Positions 51,274 to 59,676 of a DNA stretch of 64,000 bases are shown here, one piece after another. A model generated the notes under the pieces. It worked only from the letters and a program-made list of their open reading frames with translations, was not told the DNA's origin and did not search any database. How positions within the stretch are numbered: the stretch's first letter is position 1; every line of letters begins with the position of its first letter. Source of the DNA: Hoeflea_A sp965216535 (GTDB lineage Bacteria; Pseudomonadota; Alphaproteobacteria; Rhizobiales; Rhizobiaceae); assembly GCA_965216535.1 (NCBI GenBank), contig OZ244175.1:3906001-3970000 (forward strand). The letters are read 5' to 3'. The position numbers and the translations under genes are program-made.

Positions 51274-51659
51274 TCCGCTGCTTGCGGTGTGGGGGCGTCC
51301 AAATGGTAGGCGATCACGTCTTCCTCGAAAGCGACGCGGAGATCGCAGCCACTCTCGATGGCCTGGGTGATGGTGGACGCGTCCAGAAACTCGACACCGT
51401 CGTCACCACCCCACGTGTCGCGCTTGACCTCCCAGAAATCCGGGCACGTGTGTGGGTTGGCCTCGGCGGCGTAGCAGATGAACGGCGTGTATTCGTCTCC
51501 GGGCCGCTCGGCATTGGACAACAGATAGACACCCTGATCGCCTACGATCCAGAAGCCTGGTTCTCTGTTGCCGTGAAGCTCACGGATGCCGTTCGGCCAG
51601 TTGGCGTCGGCATCTTCCTGAAGGCTTACAAGATCGGCATGGGGAAAGGTCAGGTACAT
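51270..51659 (-). CDS. DUF3085-like protein
   Basis: 129 residues. The segment EPGFWIVGDQGVYLLSNAER followed by PFICYAAEANP matches the DUF3085 pattern seen on plasmids and phages. Function of that family is unknown. Coupled by a 4-bp overlap to the downstream gene. Confidence 0.65.
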   Translation of the reverse strand: MYLTFPHADLVSLQEDADANWPNGIRELHGNREPGFWIVGDQGVYLLSNAERPGDEYTPFICYAAEANPHTCPDFWEVKRDTWGGDDGVEFLDASTITQAIESGCDLRVAFEEDVIAYHLDAPTPQAAE

Positions 51660-51693
51660 GGGGGTGTCTCCAGGGTTGGGGTGGTAGTCGCGG

Positions 51694-52242
51694 TCACGCG
51701 GCCTTGCCGGCGATCTTCAGGCGGGCGAGATCGGGCGCGAAATGAGTGAGGACCTCGTCGCTGAGGGTGAAAGGCGGAAAGTCCGGTGGGCCGCTCAGGT
51801 TGATCAGAGCATCAATTGCCATCATCGGATCGGCCGATTGGCGGCATCTAACGAGTTCGCTCAGCTGTACCGTGTAGTGGCCATCATCGAGCGATAGGAT
51901 TATGTCCTCGCCATTTGGGTTGACGACCTTCTCACCCTCTGTGAATTCGGAACCGGGATGAAAATAAGTCCAGCTCCAAATGCCGATGTCTTTGCAGACC
52001 TGCTCGATCGCTTCGAAGGTGCCGTAGTTGACTTCATCGTCGCCGAACTTTGGCGTTTTCCCACTGGCGACGAATTCCAGAAGCGCTTCTTGGACATCGG
52101 TAAGGTTCCGAATAGCCTTTGTGCCCCGGTCGGTTTCCTGATGGGCCTCCTCTTCCAAAATAGCGATGCCGAGCTTTGCGAAGTCCTCGACGGTTTTGAC
52201 CTGGCCGCCGAACCTCACGTTGGCGTAGACACGATCACCCAT
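51694..52242 (-). CDS. hypothetical phage protein, distant relative of the paralogue array
   Basis: 182 residues from MGDRVYANVRFGGQVKTVED. The N-terminal strand-helix unit FGGQVKTVEDFAKLGIAI resembles the GGEI units of the array at 48079-51079, and a helix with VCKDIGIWSWTYF sits where those have the LGL helix. The C-terminal strand unit is not conserved. Relationship uncertain. Confidence 0.52.
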   Translation of the reverse strand: MGDRVYANVRFGGQVKTVEDFAKLGIAILEEEAHQETDRGTKAIRNLTDVQEALLEFVASGKTPKFGDDEVNYGTFEAIEQVCKDIGIWSWTYFHPGSEFTEGEKVVNPNGEDIILSLDDGHYTVQLSELVRCRQSADPMMAIDALINLSGPPDFPPFTLSDEVLTHFAPDLARLKIAGKAA

Positions 52243-52558
52243 TGTCTGCCTCCAGCGGAAGTTCACCGGTCTCGACAAAGTGTTGCAGCGCGGGCAGAAG
52301 TTGCGCGACTTGCGCTTGCGTCAGATGCATGCGCGTATTGGCGGTGTAACTCACGCCGGGCCTATCGTTCTCTACGTCGAGTTCGATCCAGCCGAAGTCG
52401 GGATCAAAGCGCATTAGCCCAATTTCATCGCAGCCGAGCCAGACGCACGTTTCCCCTGCGACGCTACTTTTCTGCAGCGAGCAATTCACGCCGCGCTGGT
52501 CCACGAACCGGTCAATGCGGAAGCCGCGTTCAGTCGCTTCCTGGGTGATCATCATCAA
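52235..52558 (-). CDS. conserved small phage protein
   Basis: 107 residues. VDQRGVNCSLQKSSVAGETC then VWLGCD near the N-terminus and MHLTQAQVAQLLPALQHFVE near the C-terminus form a pattern found widely in phage proteins of unknown function. 8-bp overlap with the next leftward gene. Confidence 0.68.
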   Translation of the reverse strand: MMMITQEATERGFRIDRFVDQRGVNCSLQKSSVAGETCVWLGCDEIGLMRFDPDFGWIELDVENDRPGVSYTANTRMHLTQAQVAQLLPALQHFVETGELPLEADNG

Positions 52559-52573
52559 CGTTCTCTCCTTTCC

Positions 52574-53293
52574 TCAAATCAGCCGCCAGACACCGCGGTC
52601 GACACGTTCGAATGGACCGTGCTGCAGCACCTGGCGTATTTTCGCTTGGTAATTCGGGTTGCGCTTGGCCTTGGGCGAGGCGGCAAGGGCGCGGTAGATC
52701 GTGTCGAGCCGTACAGCCTCGCCAAAGCGCTGCATGACGGCCGTGACTTCATCCAACCAGGTGCCGCCGGCGAAGCCCTGCACGAGGGATCTCAGTGCCA
52801 GAGGAACGAACTGGCCAGGAAGGGAGCATCCCGCCAACACGTCGGCATCGTCGGGCCCATAGGCACACAGCACATTCGGTGCGCCGGCGTTACCGGATCC
52901 TTTGCGGCCGTCCGGCAGATGGAAAGTCAATCGCCCTTCGAAGAAGAACAACGCGTCACAGTGATCCCACACGAAACGGTGAAAGGCTTCGGTTTCAGTC
53001 CGGGCGAAGATCAACGCCGTGCCTATGCCATGGTCGGCCATGCGACCGAGCCACTTGCCGATGACGCTCGCCGTATAGGGCGGGTTGAGCCAGACGCGGC
53101 CATGCCAAGGCAGGATCAGTCCGTTGTCCTGCTTGGTCAAATGCCGGCGTGCTGTCGGCCATGGCCGACCCTCGGGCGAGCACGGGTCCAAGTCGAAAGA
53201 TCGGAACCCGCCCAGGGCCTCGAGGACGTAGGGCGGGGTGAGCCAGACGTCAGTCGTCGGCCGCGCGGATTGGTGGGCGCCCATACCGGTCAT
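52574..53293 (-). CDS. phage DNA N6-adenine methyltransferase (Dam type)
   Basis: 239 residues. TDVWLTPPYVLEAL and FDLDPCSPEGRPWPT at the N-terminus and the catalytic VWLNPPYTASVIGKWL are typical of the phage Dam family (T4 Dam/phage N-6 type). It has a C-terminal extension of about 70 helical residues. It should methylate adenine in phage DNA. Alternative start at 53284. Confidence 0.87.
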   Translation of the reverse strand: MTGMGAHQSARPTTDVWLTPPYVLEALGGFRSFDLDPCSPEGRPWPTARRHLTKQDNGLILPWHGRVWLNPPYTASVIGKWLGRMADHGIGTALIFARTETEAFHRFVWDHCDALFFFEGRLTFHLPDGRKGSGNAGAPNVLCAYGPDDADVLAGCSLPGQFVPLALRSLVQGFAGGTWLDEVTAVMQRFGEAVRLDTIYRALAASPKAKRNPNYQAKIRQVLQHGPFERVDRGVWRLI

Positions 53294-53349
53294 GCTTCAG
53301 TCCAATGCCGCCTCGGGGGCAGGGATTTGCGTCCCATGTTCTGATCTCC

Positions 53350-53559
53350 TCAAGTGTGGAATGTGATCAATACGAAATCGTCGTGAACGCTCACTGTCCC
53401 GACCGGATGATCTGTGTCGTCGGCCGGTAGGTCATGAGCATCGACTAACCGCACCGCCTCTGCCTTCGATATGTCGATCCACACATCGCCAGGCGCATCT
53501 GCGACGTCAAAGACCACGTGGGCGCTCTTGGCCTTTCTGATCATTTGCTTCGGTGTCAT
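53350..53559 (-). CDS. small phage protein
   Basis: 69 residues, MTPKQMIRKAKSAHVVFDVA onward, acidic C-terminal half. AAGGACC precedes the ATG. No domain recognised. Confidence 0.5.
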   Translation of the reverse strand: MTPKQMIRKAKSAHVVFDVADAPGDVWIDISKAEAVRLVDAHDLPADDTDHPVGTVSVHDDFVLITFHT

Positions 53560-53581
53560 GGTCCTTGCCCTTCCATGCTCA

Positions 53582-53905
53582 TCACCTCTTTGATCTCAGG
53601 ATGTGGCCGATCGCCAATGCCACCTCAGCGTCAGGGATTTGGGAGGCGAGGCGATCGGCGTTCTTTGTCTTGCCAGGGGCATCGGACATGCCCGATACGC
53701 CGGTGCAGATGCGATAATGGTGCTTGTACCAATCGTTGGGACGGGCGAGCGCATAGTCGCGGAAACTTCGATCTCCGGCCCTGAAAACCAGGCGGCGCAG
53801 ACCGATCGTGTCATCGTCATAACTGGCAACGAAGTACCAGACGGTATCGCCGTCGGGGCGTTCACGAGCGAAGATTGGTGGACTTGCTTTGATGATGGAC
53901 GGCAT
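53582..53905 (-). CDS. small phage protein, module-associated (type A)
   Basis: 107 residues. Strand-rich start (DTVWYFVASYDDDTIGLR) and C-terminal helix AEVALAIGHILRS. Two similar small proteins lie just upstream of the VWA gene. Ends the MoxR/VWA cluster. Function unknown. Confidence 0.52.
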   Translation of the reverse strand: MPSIIKASPPIFARERPDGDTVWYFVASYDDDTIGLRRLVFRAGDRSFRDYALARPNDWYKHHYRICTGVSGMSDAPGKTKNADRLASQIPDAEVALAIGHILRSKR

Positions 53906-53907
53906 GA

Positions 53908-55071
53908 TCAGGCCGCCAGTGAGATTGCTTCGCCGAATGGCGTGGCGGCTGCCAGATTATCGAAATGTCGACTGTCGCCGTAGACCGCCCACATGACGGG
54001 GCAGTGGGGTTCGTCGCCGAACTCATTCACGTAGAGGTCGGTGAGATAGATAACGGCCGACGCGTCATAGGCGTTCTTGGCGACCCAGCGGAACGAATCC
54101 GCAAAGGCAGTGCCGCCGCCGCCGGTCGGCTCCAGCTTGACCTCGTCGCCGCGCTGGAATTCGTGCCACGACGACACGCGGGCGTCCGCATAGACAACGG
54201 TGATCTTGTCAATCATACCGTCGCCGAACGCGCCGTTGATCTCGGCATTGAAGCGGTTGAGCGCGTCGGGTTCGCCGTAGATCGAACCGGACGTGTCGCA
54301 GATAATGACTATGTGGGAGATGCCGTCGGAAATCTGCCCGGGCAGGATAAGGCCGTGCGGCAGCATGCGACGGTTGGGCCGCGTCCAGGCATAATCCGTT
54401 CGGTTGGAGTTTTCGTCGATGAAGCGCCGGAGAACCGCCTGCCAGTCCACGACGGGGGCGAGCAGCTTTTCAATCAGCTTCTTCATCGACTCCGGCATGC
54501 TGCCGGCCATCTTGCCTGTGGCGGCGTTGGCGGCTTGCCGTACTTGCACACGCATTTCCGCCGCGGCTTCTTTCAGAGCCGCCTTATCGCCGGGATTGGC
54601 CGCATCCAAAACGCCACCGCATCCGCCCGGGTCCTGGCCGTTGCCATTGCCGCCGCCATCCTCGGGCAGTAGTGCATAAATCTCTTCTGCCGCACGACCG
54701 GTGTAGGCTGGATCGATCAGTCCACGTTTCGGCATCTCACCGACACCCGCCTCTTGCAGTTCGCCGTTGATGGCGTAGTCGCAGGCGATGTTCCAGCGCT
54801 TCGGGTCACGTGATTGACGCCGGCAGTGATGCTCAAGAGCGTTATGCATGACCTCATGAGCCAGCACGAAGGTCAGCTCATCGCGGTTTAGCCCGTCAAC
54901 GAAGTCGGGCGAGTAGATCAGGTGGCGCCCATCGGTAGCCATCGTGCGGATCGCCGGATCTTCGATCGTGGTAAGCCGGGATGCCAACGTCGCGAAAAAC
55001 GGATGATTGAACATCAGTGATGCTTTGGCCGACAGGATTTTCTTATCAGTGGTAAGGTCTTTCCAGGCCAT
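53908..55071 (-). CDS. VWA-like metallopeptidase (DUF2201 family)
   Basis: 387 residues from an ATG with AAAGGA upstream. The N-terminal half has a zinc site FVLAHEVMHNALEHH (about 84-98), and the C-terminal half a VWA-like domain with the metal-ion site IIICDTSGSIYGEPD-type segment (CDTSGS). A Gly/Asn-rich linker separates them. DUF2201 proteins are usually paired with a MoxR-type ATPase, encoded here two genes upstream. The pair probably remodels or matures a protein complex (inference). Confidence 0.87.
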   Translation of the reverse strand: MAWKDLTTDKKILSAKASLMFNHPFFATLASRLTTIEDPAIRTMATDGRHLIYSPDFVDGLNRDELTFVLAHEVMHNALEHHCRRQSRDPKRWNIACDYAINGELQEAGVGEMPKRGLIDPAYTGRAAEEIYALLPEDGGGNGNGQDPGGCGGVLDAANPGDKAALKEAAAEMRVQVRQAANAATGKMAGSMPESMKKLIEKLLAPVVDWQAVLRRFIDENSNRTDYAWTRPNRRMLPHGLILPGQISDGISHIVIICDTSGSIYGEPDALNRFNAEINGAFGDGMIDKITVVYADARVSSWHEFQRGDEVKLEPTGGGGTAFADSFRWVAKNAYDASAVIYLTDLYVNEFGDEPHCPVMWAVYGDSRHFDNLAAATPFGEAISLAA

Positions 55072-55081
55072 GGGGGTCCTT

Positions 55082-55420
55082 TCAGATTTGTCCTGTGATG
55101 CGGGCGCGGGTAATTCGGGCATAGTCTTCTTTGGTCAGACGCTTGCGCAGCAGGTCGACTGCAAGCCCCGATTCGATGCAGCCACCGGGCACCGACAGGA
55201 ACATGTCGTAGGTGTCCGGGCAGGGGTATCCGTCAGTTCGACGGAGTTTGCGGCTCGTTACTCGGAACGCGCCGGTCATAGGTGTGTATGTCAGCGTCCA
55301 TGAACCCATGCGGTGATTGTCGCGGATGCCGTGGAAGTACCAATGGAGCGTATCGACAGTTCCGTGGTGTTCCTCGGCATGAAATCCGAAGGGACCCCAT
55401 ATTTGGCGAACGGTGATCAT
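55082..55420 (-). CDS. small phage protein, module-associated (type B)
   Basis: 112 residues. LHWYFHGIRDNHRMGSW near the N-terminus and C-terminal LRKRLTKEDYARITRARI. Similar layout to its neighbours at 55417 and 53582. 4-bp overlap with the upstream gene. Function unknown. Confidence 0.52.
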   Translation of the reverse strand: MITVRQIWGPFGFHAEEHHGTVDTLHWYFHGIRDNHRMGSWTLTYTPMTGAFRVTSRKLRRTDGYPCPDTYDMFLSVPGGCIESGLAVDLLRKRLTKEDYARITRARITGQI

Positions 55421-55740
55421 TGCCCGTCACCTGCGTAGGAAATGGCGTTCCCGATGGCCTCCGCTATGTCCCGCTTGGACAATCGTTCGATCAGACGGGG
55501 CGTGACGACACCGGTGAGCAGCGTCCCGTCCCAGTCCTTTGTGGCAAACACGATCTCGGCTTCACCGAGGGGCTTCCGGGCGTGATTGCGATCGGTTTTG
55601 AAGCGACGGGTTCGGTACATGAACCTGAGGAGGTAGACGCGTGGGCTGTCCTGAGCATCCACGGCATGGAAATGCCAGGCCATAGACGCGTTGCCGCGTT
55701 GCTTCTCGACAGGCCCGACGATCACTTTCAGATCAGGCAA
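55417..55740 (-). CDS. small phage protein, module-associated (type C)
   Basis: 107 residues, probably from a TTG with AAGGACG upstream, inside the end of the MoxR gene. MAWHFHAVDAQDSPRVYLLR and C-terminal IERLSKRDIAEAIGNAI. Similar layout to its two neighbours. Function unknown. Confidence 0.52.
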   Translation of the reverse strand: MPDLKVIVGPVEKQRGNASMAWHFHAVDAQDSPRVYLLRFMYRTRRFKTDRNHARKPLGEAEIVFATKDWDGTLLTGVVTPRLIERLSKRDIAEAIGNAISYAGDGQ

Positions 55741-56707
55741 GGAGCACGTCCTTGTTGTCCGATGCCCACCGGGTGAAAGCCTCGGTATGCGACAGGGCTT
55801 GGTCTCGCTTCACAGCGTCGATGACCATGGCATGTTCGAACTCATCGCCGACGCGGTGCATGTAGGTGATGGCGGCGCCCATGGACTCTTCATCGGAGAC
55901 CTTTCGGGAAAGCCCGGCCATGACGGCGTATTTCGCTGCGGGATCCTTTGGGACTTCGATGCCGGTTGGATTGGCGAGGATCACGTCAAGCGAGGGCAGG
56001 TCCTTTGCGACGCGGAGGAAAGCGGTCAGCTCGGCTGCGGGACCTTCGCCGACCAGGCCACAGACAAGCTCGTGATTGTGCATCACCTTGGACGCTTGCG
56101 CCCAACTGCGAGGCGAGGGGAAAGCGCGCAGGTCTTCACCTTCCATGTCGTGCAGCAGGTTCGGGCGATAACGCAGAAAGGCGATCATCATCGGGTCTTT
56201 CTCGTTTTCGGCCGCCCATGCACAGAAGGAGTCGACGTCTGGCTCCAGGTCGAGATGGGCAAAACGATTGGCGAGTGCGGTAGGCATGCGCTGGGCCGCA
56301 GCGCGATCAGATTGCCGATTGCCGGCGGCGACGATGCGCCAACCCTCCGGAAGTCGGTACTCGCCGACCTTGCGATCAAGCACGAGGCCGAAGCATGCGG
56401 CCTGCACGGATGCAGGGGCCGCATTGAGCTCATCCATGAAGAGGAGGCCGATTTCCCCGTCACGCTCCGCATTCGGCAGATCGGAAGGCGGAAGCCATTT
56501 GGCCGTGCCATTCTCGATCGAGGGCAGGCCGCGCAGGTCGACGGGATCGCGCAATACGGCGCGAAAGTCGCAGATGGCCATGTTCTTGGCGGCGGCGACT
56601 TGGCGCACGCAGTCGGACTTTCCGATGCCAGGCGCGCCCCACATCATCACGGGGATATCGGCGTCGAGATAGGACCCAATGAGGGCCGGGGCTTCCTGTA
56701 AGTTCAT
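55733..56707 (-). CDS. MoxR-type AAA+ ATPase
   Basis: 324 residues from an ATG with AAAGGAA upstream. Walker A WGAPGIGKSDCV (about 24-35), Walker B IGLLFMDELNAAPASVQAAC (about 86-105), sensor 1 IVAAGNRQSDRA, and an arginine finger ANRFAHLDL. MoxR ATPases work as chaperones with a VWA partner; the DUF2201 protein two genes downstream supplies it. Likely role: remodelling of a phage or host complex. Confidence 0.9.
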   Translation of the reverse strand: MNLQEAPALIGSYLDADIPVMMWGAPGIGKSDCVRQVAAAKNMAICDFRAVLRDPVDLRGLPSIENGTAKWLPPSDLPNAERDGEIGLLFMDELNAAPASVQAACFGLVLDRKVGEYRLPEGWRIVAAGNRQSDRAAAQRMPTALANRFAHLDLEPDVDSFCAWAAENEKDPMMIAFLRYRPNLLHDMEGEDLRAFPSPRSWAQASKVMHNHELVCGLVGEGPAAELTAFLRVAKDLPSLDVILANPTGIEVPKDPAAKYAVMAGLSRKVSDEESMGAAITYMHRVGDEFEHAMVIDAVKRDQALSHTEAFTRWASDNKDVLLA

Positions 56708-56726
56708 GGGGTGGTTTCCTTTCAGG

Positions 56727-57110
56727 TCAGAACCAGACGGGACGGTGAAACACGATGGCGGTGCCGCAAATCGGAGGCATTTCTTCCGGATCTTTGGACA
56801 TGCGGTCCTCGACCATGGCGCGGCCGAGGGCATTGGCGCGGTAGATGGCGGTGGCCGTGACGTTGCGAGGCTCACGCAGCGTGCTGTGTTCGCCGACAAA
56901 CATGTCGGTGACAGTGTCGTTCCAGATGACCCGAACACGTTCCAATTCGTCGCCATTGAAGAACGGGCAGACAATGCTCTTGAGACGCTCGTAGCCGGGC
57001 GCTTCGGGCAGCGGGATCGTGTGCGTCTCGATCGCTCCGACAAGGGCCGGATAGACCGTGAAGCTTGTTGTTACGGACTTCTGGCGGGTTGGGGGCGGCT
57101 GGTTTCTCAC
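56727..57110 (-). CDS. DUF3846-like protein
   Basis: 127 residues from a GTG overlapping the upstream stop (GTGA). The blocks DTVTDMFVGEHSTLREPRNV and TATAIYRANALGRAMV resemble DUF3846 proteins of phages and plasmids. Function unknown. It sits between the MoxR and DUF3150-like genes. Confidence 0.58.
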   Translation of the reverse strand: MRNQPPPTRQKSVTTSFTVYPALVGAIETHTIPLPEAPGYERLKSIVCPFFNGDELERVRVIWNDTVTDMFVGEHSTLREPRNVTATAIYRANALGRAMVEDRMSKDPEEMPPICGTAIVFHRPVWF

Positions 57111-58009
57111 AGGAACTGCGAGACCCGATCGACAATGGCCTGAGCCTCGGCGGCGACGTCGGCGCGAACGCATTCGTTTTCGCGCAGGACCGATGCATCA
57201 TGCTCGACCAGCGGACGCAATTCGTCGACCAGCGCGTCGAGCTGCGGATCGCCTGTGATGTTGAGCGCCGGCAGGACGCCGACCAGATCGCGAATGTTCT
57301 CGACGAGGCTGTCGCGGAATACGCCTTCGGCCTTATCGCCTTTGCCCTTGGAGGGGCGGAAGGCGGTAAGACGTTCGGCCATGCGGCCGGAGACGTCGGC
57401 CACGCGGCGGTAGATGTCGGAAACGGCTTCCTGTGTGGTTTCCTTGACGCGGCGCTCAATGTCGGCGCGTATCAATTCGGCCTGCTCCGCGGACATGGAA
57501 ACGCGGAAATCATCGCCGGTCGGCACCGGAAGCACGTCGGTTTCCATGACGAACTTGCCGCGCAACTGGTCGGCGGTCGGGTAGTCGTCGACGTCGAACA
57601 TGTCGCCCAGGCGCTTGTGCGCGTCGTGCACATAGGTGGGGTAGTCGAAAAGGAAGTCGGAGACGGCCTGAGCGTATTTGGCCGATTGGCCACTGACCCA
57701 TTGGGTGAAAGGCAGATAAGCGTCGGCGGCCATGATGCGGCTGCCCTTGTCTGTCCACGGCAGCGTGCGGTCAATGAAACCGTTGCGGGTTTCGCTTGCG
57801 ATTTTGGCGACGGCGGCGAGGGCCTGTTTCGGCAACAGGGCTTTGTTGTAGCGTCCGGCATCGGCTTGCGCGTTCTTGGCGTCGTTGATCTCGCTGGTCA
57901 CATCGCGGTCAAGGCGGCGGCCGGACCACTGCGATATGTGCAGCGTGAGAATGAGCGCGCGGGATGCGAGAATGCCGGACGTATCCGGCACGGAAACGTG
58001 CTGGTTCAT
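57107..58009 (-). CDS. DUF3150-like helical protein of the MoxR/VWA module
   Basis: 300 residues from MNQHVSVPDTSGILASRALI with GGAGACATCC upstream. LTLHISQWSGRRLDRDVTSE near the start is the best family mark. The remainder is largely helical. Related proteins accompany MoxR and VWA genes in other phages and plasmids as a third component. Family assignment is from memory of the pattern and should be checked. Confidence 0.6.
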   Translation of the reverse strand: MNQHVSVPDTSGILASRALILTLHISQWSGRRLDRDVTSEINDAKNAQADAGRYNKALLPKQALAAVAKIASETRNGFIDRTLPWTDKGSRIMAADAYLPFTQWVSGQSAKYAQAVSDFLFDYPTYVHDAHKRLGDMFDVDDYPTADQLRGKFVMETDVLPVPTGDDFRVSMSAEQAELIRADIERRVKETTQEAVSDIYRRVADVSGRMAERLTAFRPSKGKGDKAEGVFRDSLVENIRDLVGVLPALNITGDPQLDALVDELRPLVEHDASVLRENECVRADVAAEAQAIVDRVSQFL

Positions 58010-58132
58010 GGATGTCTCCAAATGTTTTCAGGTTGCGGAAAACAACGTGATACACGTCAAGCTGACACGAAAAACGTTGAGTGTAAACACACGTGGGCGA
58101 GTGCCAGTGTAATTTTCGGAAGGCGTGGGCAG

Positions 58133-58672
58133 TCAGCCGTAGCGCGATGTCCGCGCCAAGTTGTACTTTTCACCGATCCATTCCACCCAATCGGCGGGCT
58201 TTTCGCGGGCGAGGAATGCGCGTTCGGCGGACTCAGGATGATCGGAAACCAGGTCGCCATAGCCGAACGCCTGTTGAGCGGCGAAGCGCGCTTCCACGAG
58301 CCATTGTTGGCGCCAATATTTCAGAAACACCTTGGCGGCGGTTTGGGCGACGGCGGGCAGGGCGGCTTCGTAAATGACGGGGCCGCTTGCATCTCGAGCG
58401 TGCTCGAGAATGTCGGGTATGACTTCCCAATCGTAGGCGAAACCGTCGAATATGTCCGGATTCCGTCTTGTGCAAAGCTCGTGCACCTTCAAGGACCACT
58501 GCCCCAATTCGATTGATGCATGGCGCAATTCGGCGGACCCGACAGCTTCGCGCAACTCGATCCAATCCGTACGCTTAGTGGCGGGCGGCAGCGTCCAGTC
58601 ATTGAGACATTCCCAGACGCACATAGCGGCTTCCATCTCGAGATAGGAGAATCGGGGCTCAGGCTCAGGCAT
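58133..58672 (-). CDS. hypothetical phage protein
   Basis: 179 residues from MPEPEPRFSYLEMEAAMCVW, chosen over longer starts because AAAGGA lies upstream. Trp-rich, helical (YWRQQWLVEARFAAQQAF). No domain recognised. Confidence 0.55.
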   Translation of the reverse strand: MPEPEPRFSYLEMEAAMCVWECLNDWTLPPATKRTDWIELREAVGSAELRHASIELGQWSLKVHELCTRRNPDIFDGFAYDWEVIPDILEHARDASGPVIYEAALPAVAQTAAKVFLKYWRQQWLVEARFAAQQAFGYGDLVSDHPESAERAFLAREKPADWVEWIGEKYNLARTSRYG

Positions 58673-58727
58673 GAGCGTTCCTTTCATGTCGTGTCGGGAG
58701 AGTGTGCGGCGTGGTGGCCGCGCCGGG

Positions 58728-58982
58728 CTAGGGCGTGAAGTTCGGTGCGAGGCGATCGAGCGCGACAAGTATGCCGATACCGACAACCAGCAGGCCGCCA
58801 AGCCAGACCTTGATGGACAGGGATTGCTTTTCGATCAGGTTTTTCAGGTCGTCAATGTCCTGTCTCGTGGCGATCTCAGGCATGATAACATCCCGTATGG
58901 CGGCAGCGTGAGCGCGCGCATCGTCGCGTTTTATTCCGCTCTTTTCAAGATGTTCGGCAAAGCCAAGCGTGTCTATCGTCAT
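58728..58982 (-). CDS. DUF1640-like coiled-coil protein with C-terminal TM helix
   Basis: 84 residues from MTIDTLGFAEHLEKSGIKRD; AAAGGA precedes the ATG. The DUF1640 pattern (F-x-x-x-L-x-x-x-G, then ATRQDIDDLKNLIEKQ coiled coil) is followed by one TM helix WLGGLLVVGIGILVAL. Such tail-anchored proteins resemble the mitochondrial MCUR1/CCDC90 family; a phage role is unknown. Confidence 0.68.
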   Translation of the reverse strand: MTIDTLGFAEHLEKSGIKRDDARAHAAAIRDVIMPEIATRQDIDDLKNLIEKQSLSIKVWLGGLLVVGIGILVALDRLAPNFTP

Positions 58983-59016
58983 GCAAAGTCCTTTCAAGAT
59001 AAGGGGATTGGGCGGC

Positions 59017-59202
59017 CTAGTCGTCGCTGATCTTGTGGATCAGGGTTTCGCATTGTCCGGGAACGTAGATCGGCCGGCGATCATTCTTGATCGTGATAAC
59101 GCACGAAACCGTGTCGCCGGTTTGCACCTGAGACAGGCTATGGACTTCGCACGGGCTGACAAACAAATTCGCGGCGACCATGACAAATAGGCAGCTAGAC
59201 AT
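59017..59202 (-). CDS. small secreted protein
   Basis: 61 residues; hydrophobic signal-like start MSSCLFVMVAANLFVSP and four cysteines in total. AAAAGGAAA precedes the ATG. Possibly an exported accessory protein. Confidence 0.48.
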   Translation of the reverse strand: MSSCLFVMVAANLFVSPCEVHSLSQVQTGDTVSCVITIKNDRRPIYVPGQCETLIHKISDD

Positions 59203-59222
59203 ATCGCGGTTTCCTTTTGGGG

Positions 59223-59492
59223 CTAATCGGCAAGGTCGATTTCGCGGGCGATGGTGATTGCTATGCGTTGTTCGGCAATTTCATCGGCACCGACGCATGA
59301 GAGAAAGCCGTTGTATTGCGGTTTCCGGGATATGGCTTGATCGAAGCATTTGGCAGGATCGTCGAACGTCTCGACAAGGTGCACCGTCGGCGCATCGCTC
59401 ATGACGGTTTCGACCAGCATGTATGACGGTTCTACGCATACTAGGTTCGCGGTCACAAAGCCGGCGCATATGGCGTAGGAAATTCCATCCAT
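59223..59492 (-). CDS. small phage protein, possible signal peptide
   Basis: 89 residues starting MDGISYAICAGFVTANLVCV, which may be a signal or anchor. Start shares one base with the upstream stop. No domain recognised. Confidence 0.48.
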   Translation of the reverse strand: MDGISYAICAGFVTANLVCVEPSYMLVETVMSDAPTVHLVETFDDPAKCFDQAISRKPQYNGFLSCVGADEIAEQRIAITIAREIDLAD

Positions 59493-59662
59493 CACGCGGC
59501 AGCCTTCACCGGCAGAATGCGGGCGGATTTGAGCGCGTGACGCTGCCGGGCGCATTCGTCCAGATAGCGGTGGATTTCCTCTTTTGCGCGGCGCTTGTCG
59601 CGCTGCCGTGCGGACTCGAATCCCGGATGTTGGCGGGCGGTCTGCGAATACTGGCTGGTCAT
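59492..59662 (-). CDS. small basic phage protein
   Basis: 56 residues, MTSQYSQTARQHPGFESARQ onward, very basic and helical. GAGGAG ribosome site 7 nt upstream. Preceded by a terminator for the gene upstream, so it may have its own promoter or rely on read-through. Confidence 0.5.
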   Translation of the reverse strand: MTSQYSQTARQHPGFESARQRDKRRAKEEIHRYLDECARQRHALKSARILPVKAAA

Positions 59663-59676
59663 GACGATCTCCTCAA

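Noticed and set aside
57065..58516. 483-codon plus-strand frame
   Set aside because: Opposite three coupled minus-strand genes with good ribosome sites; it is their mirror frame.
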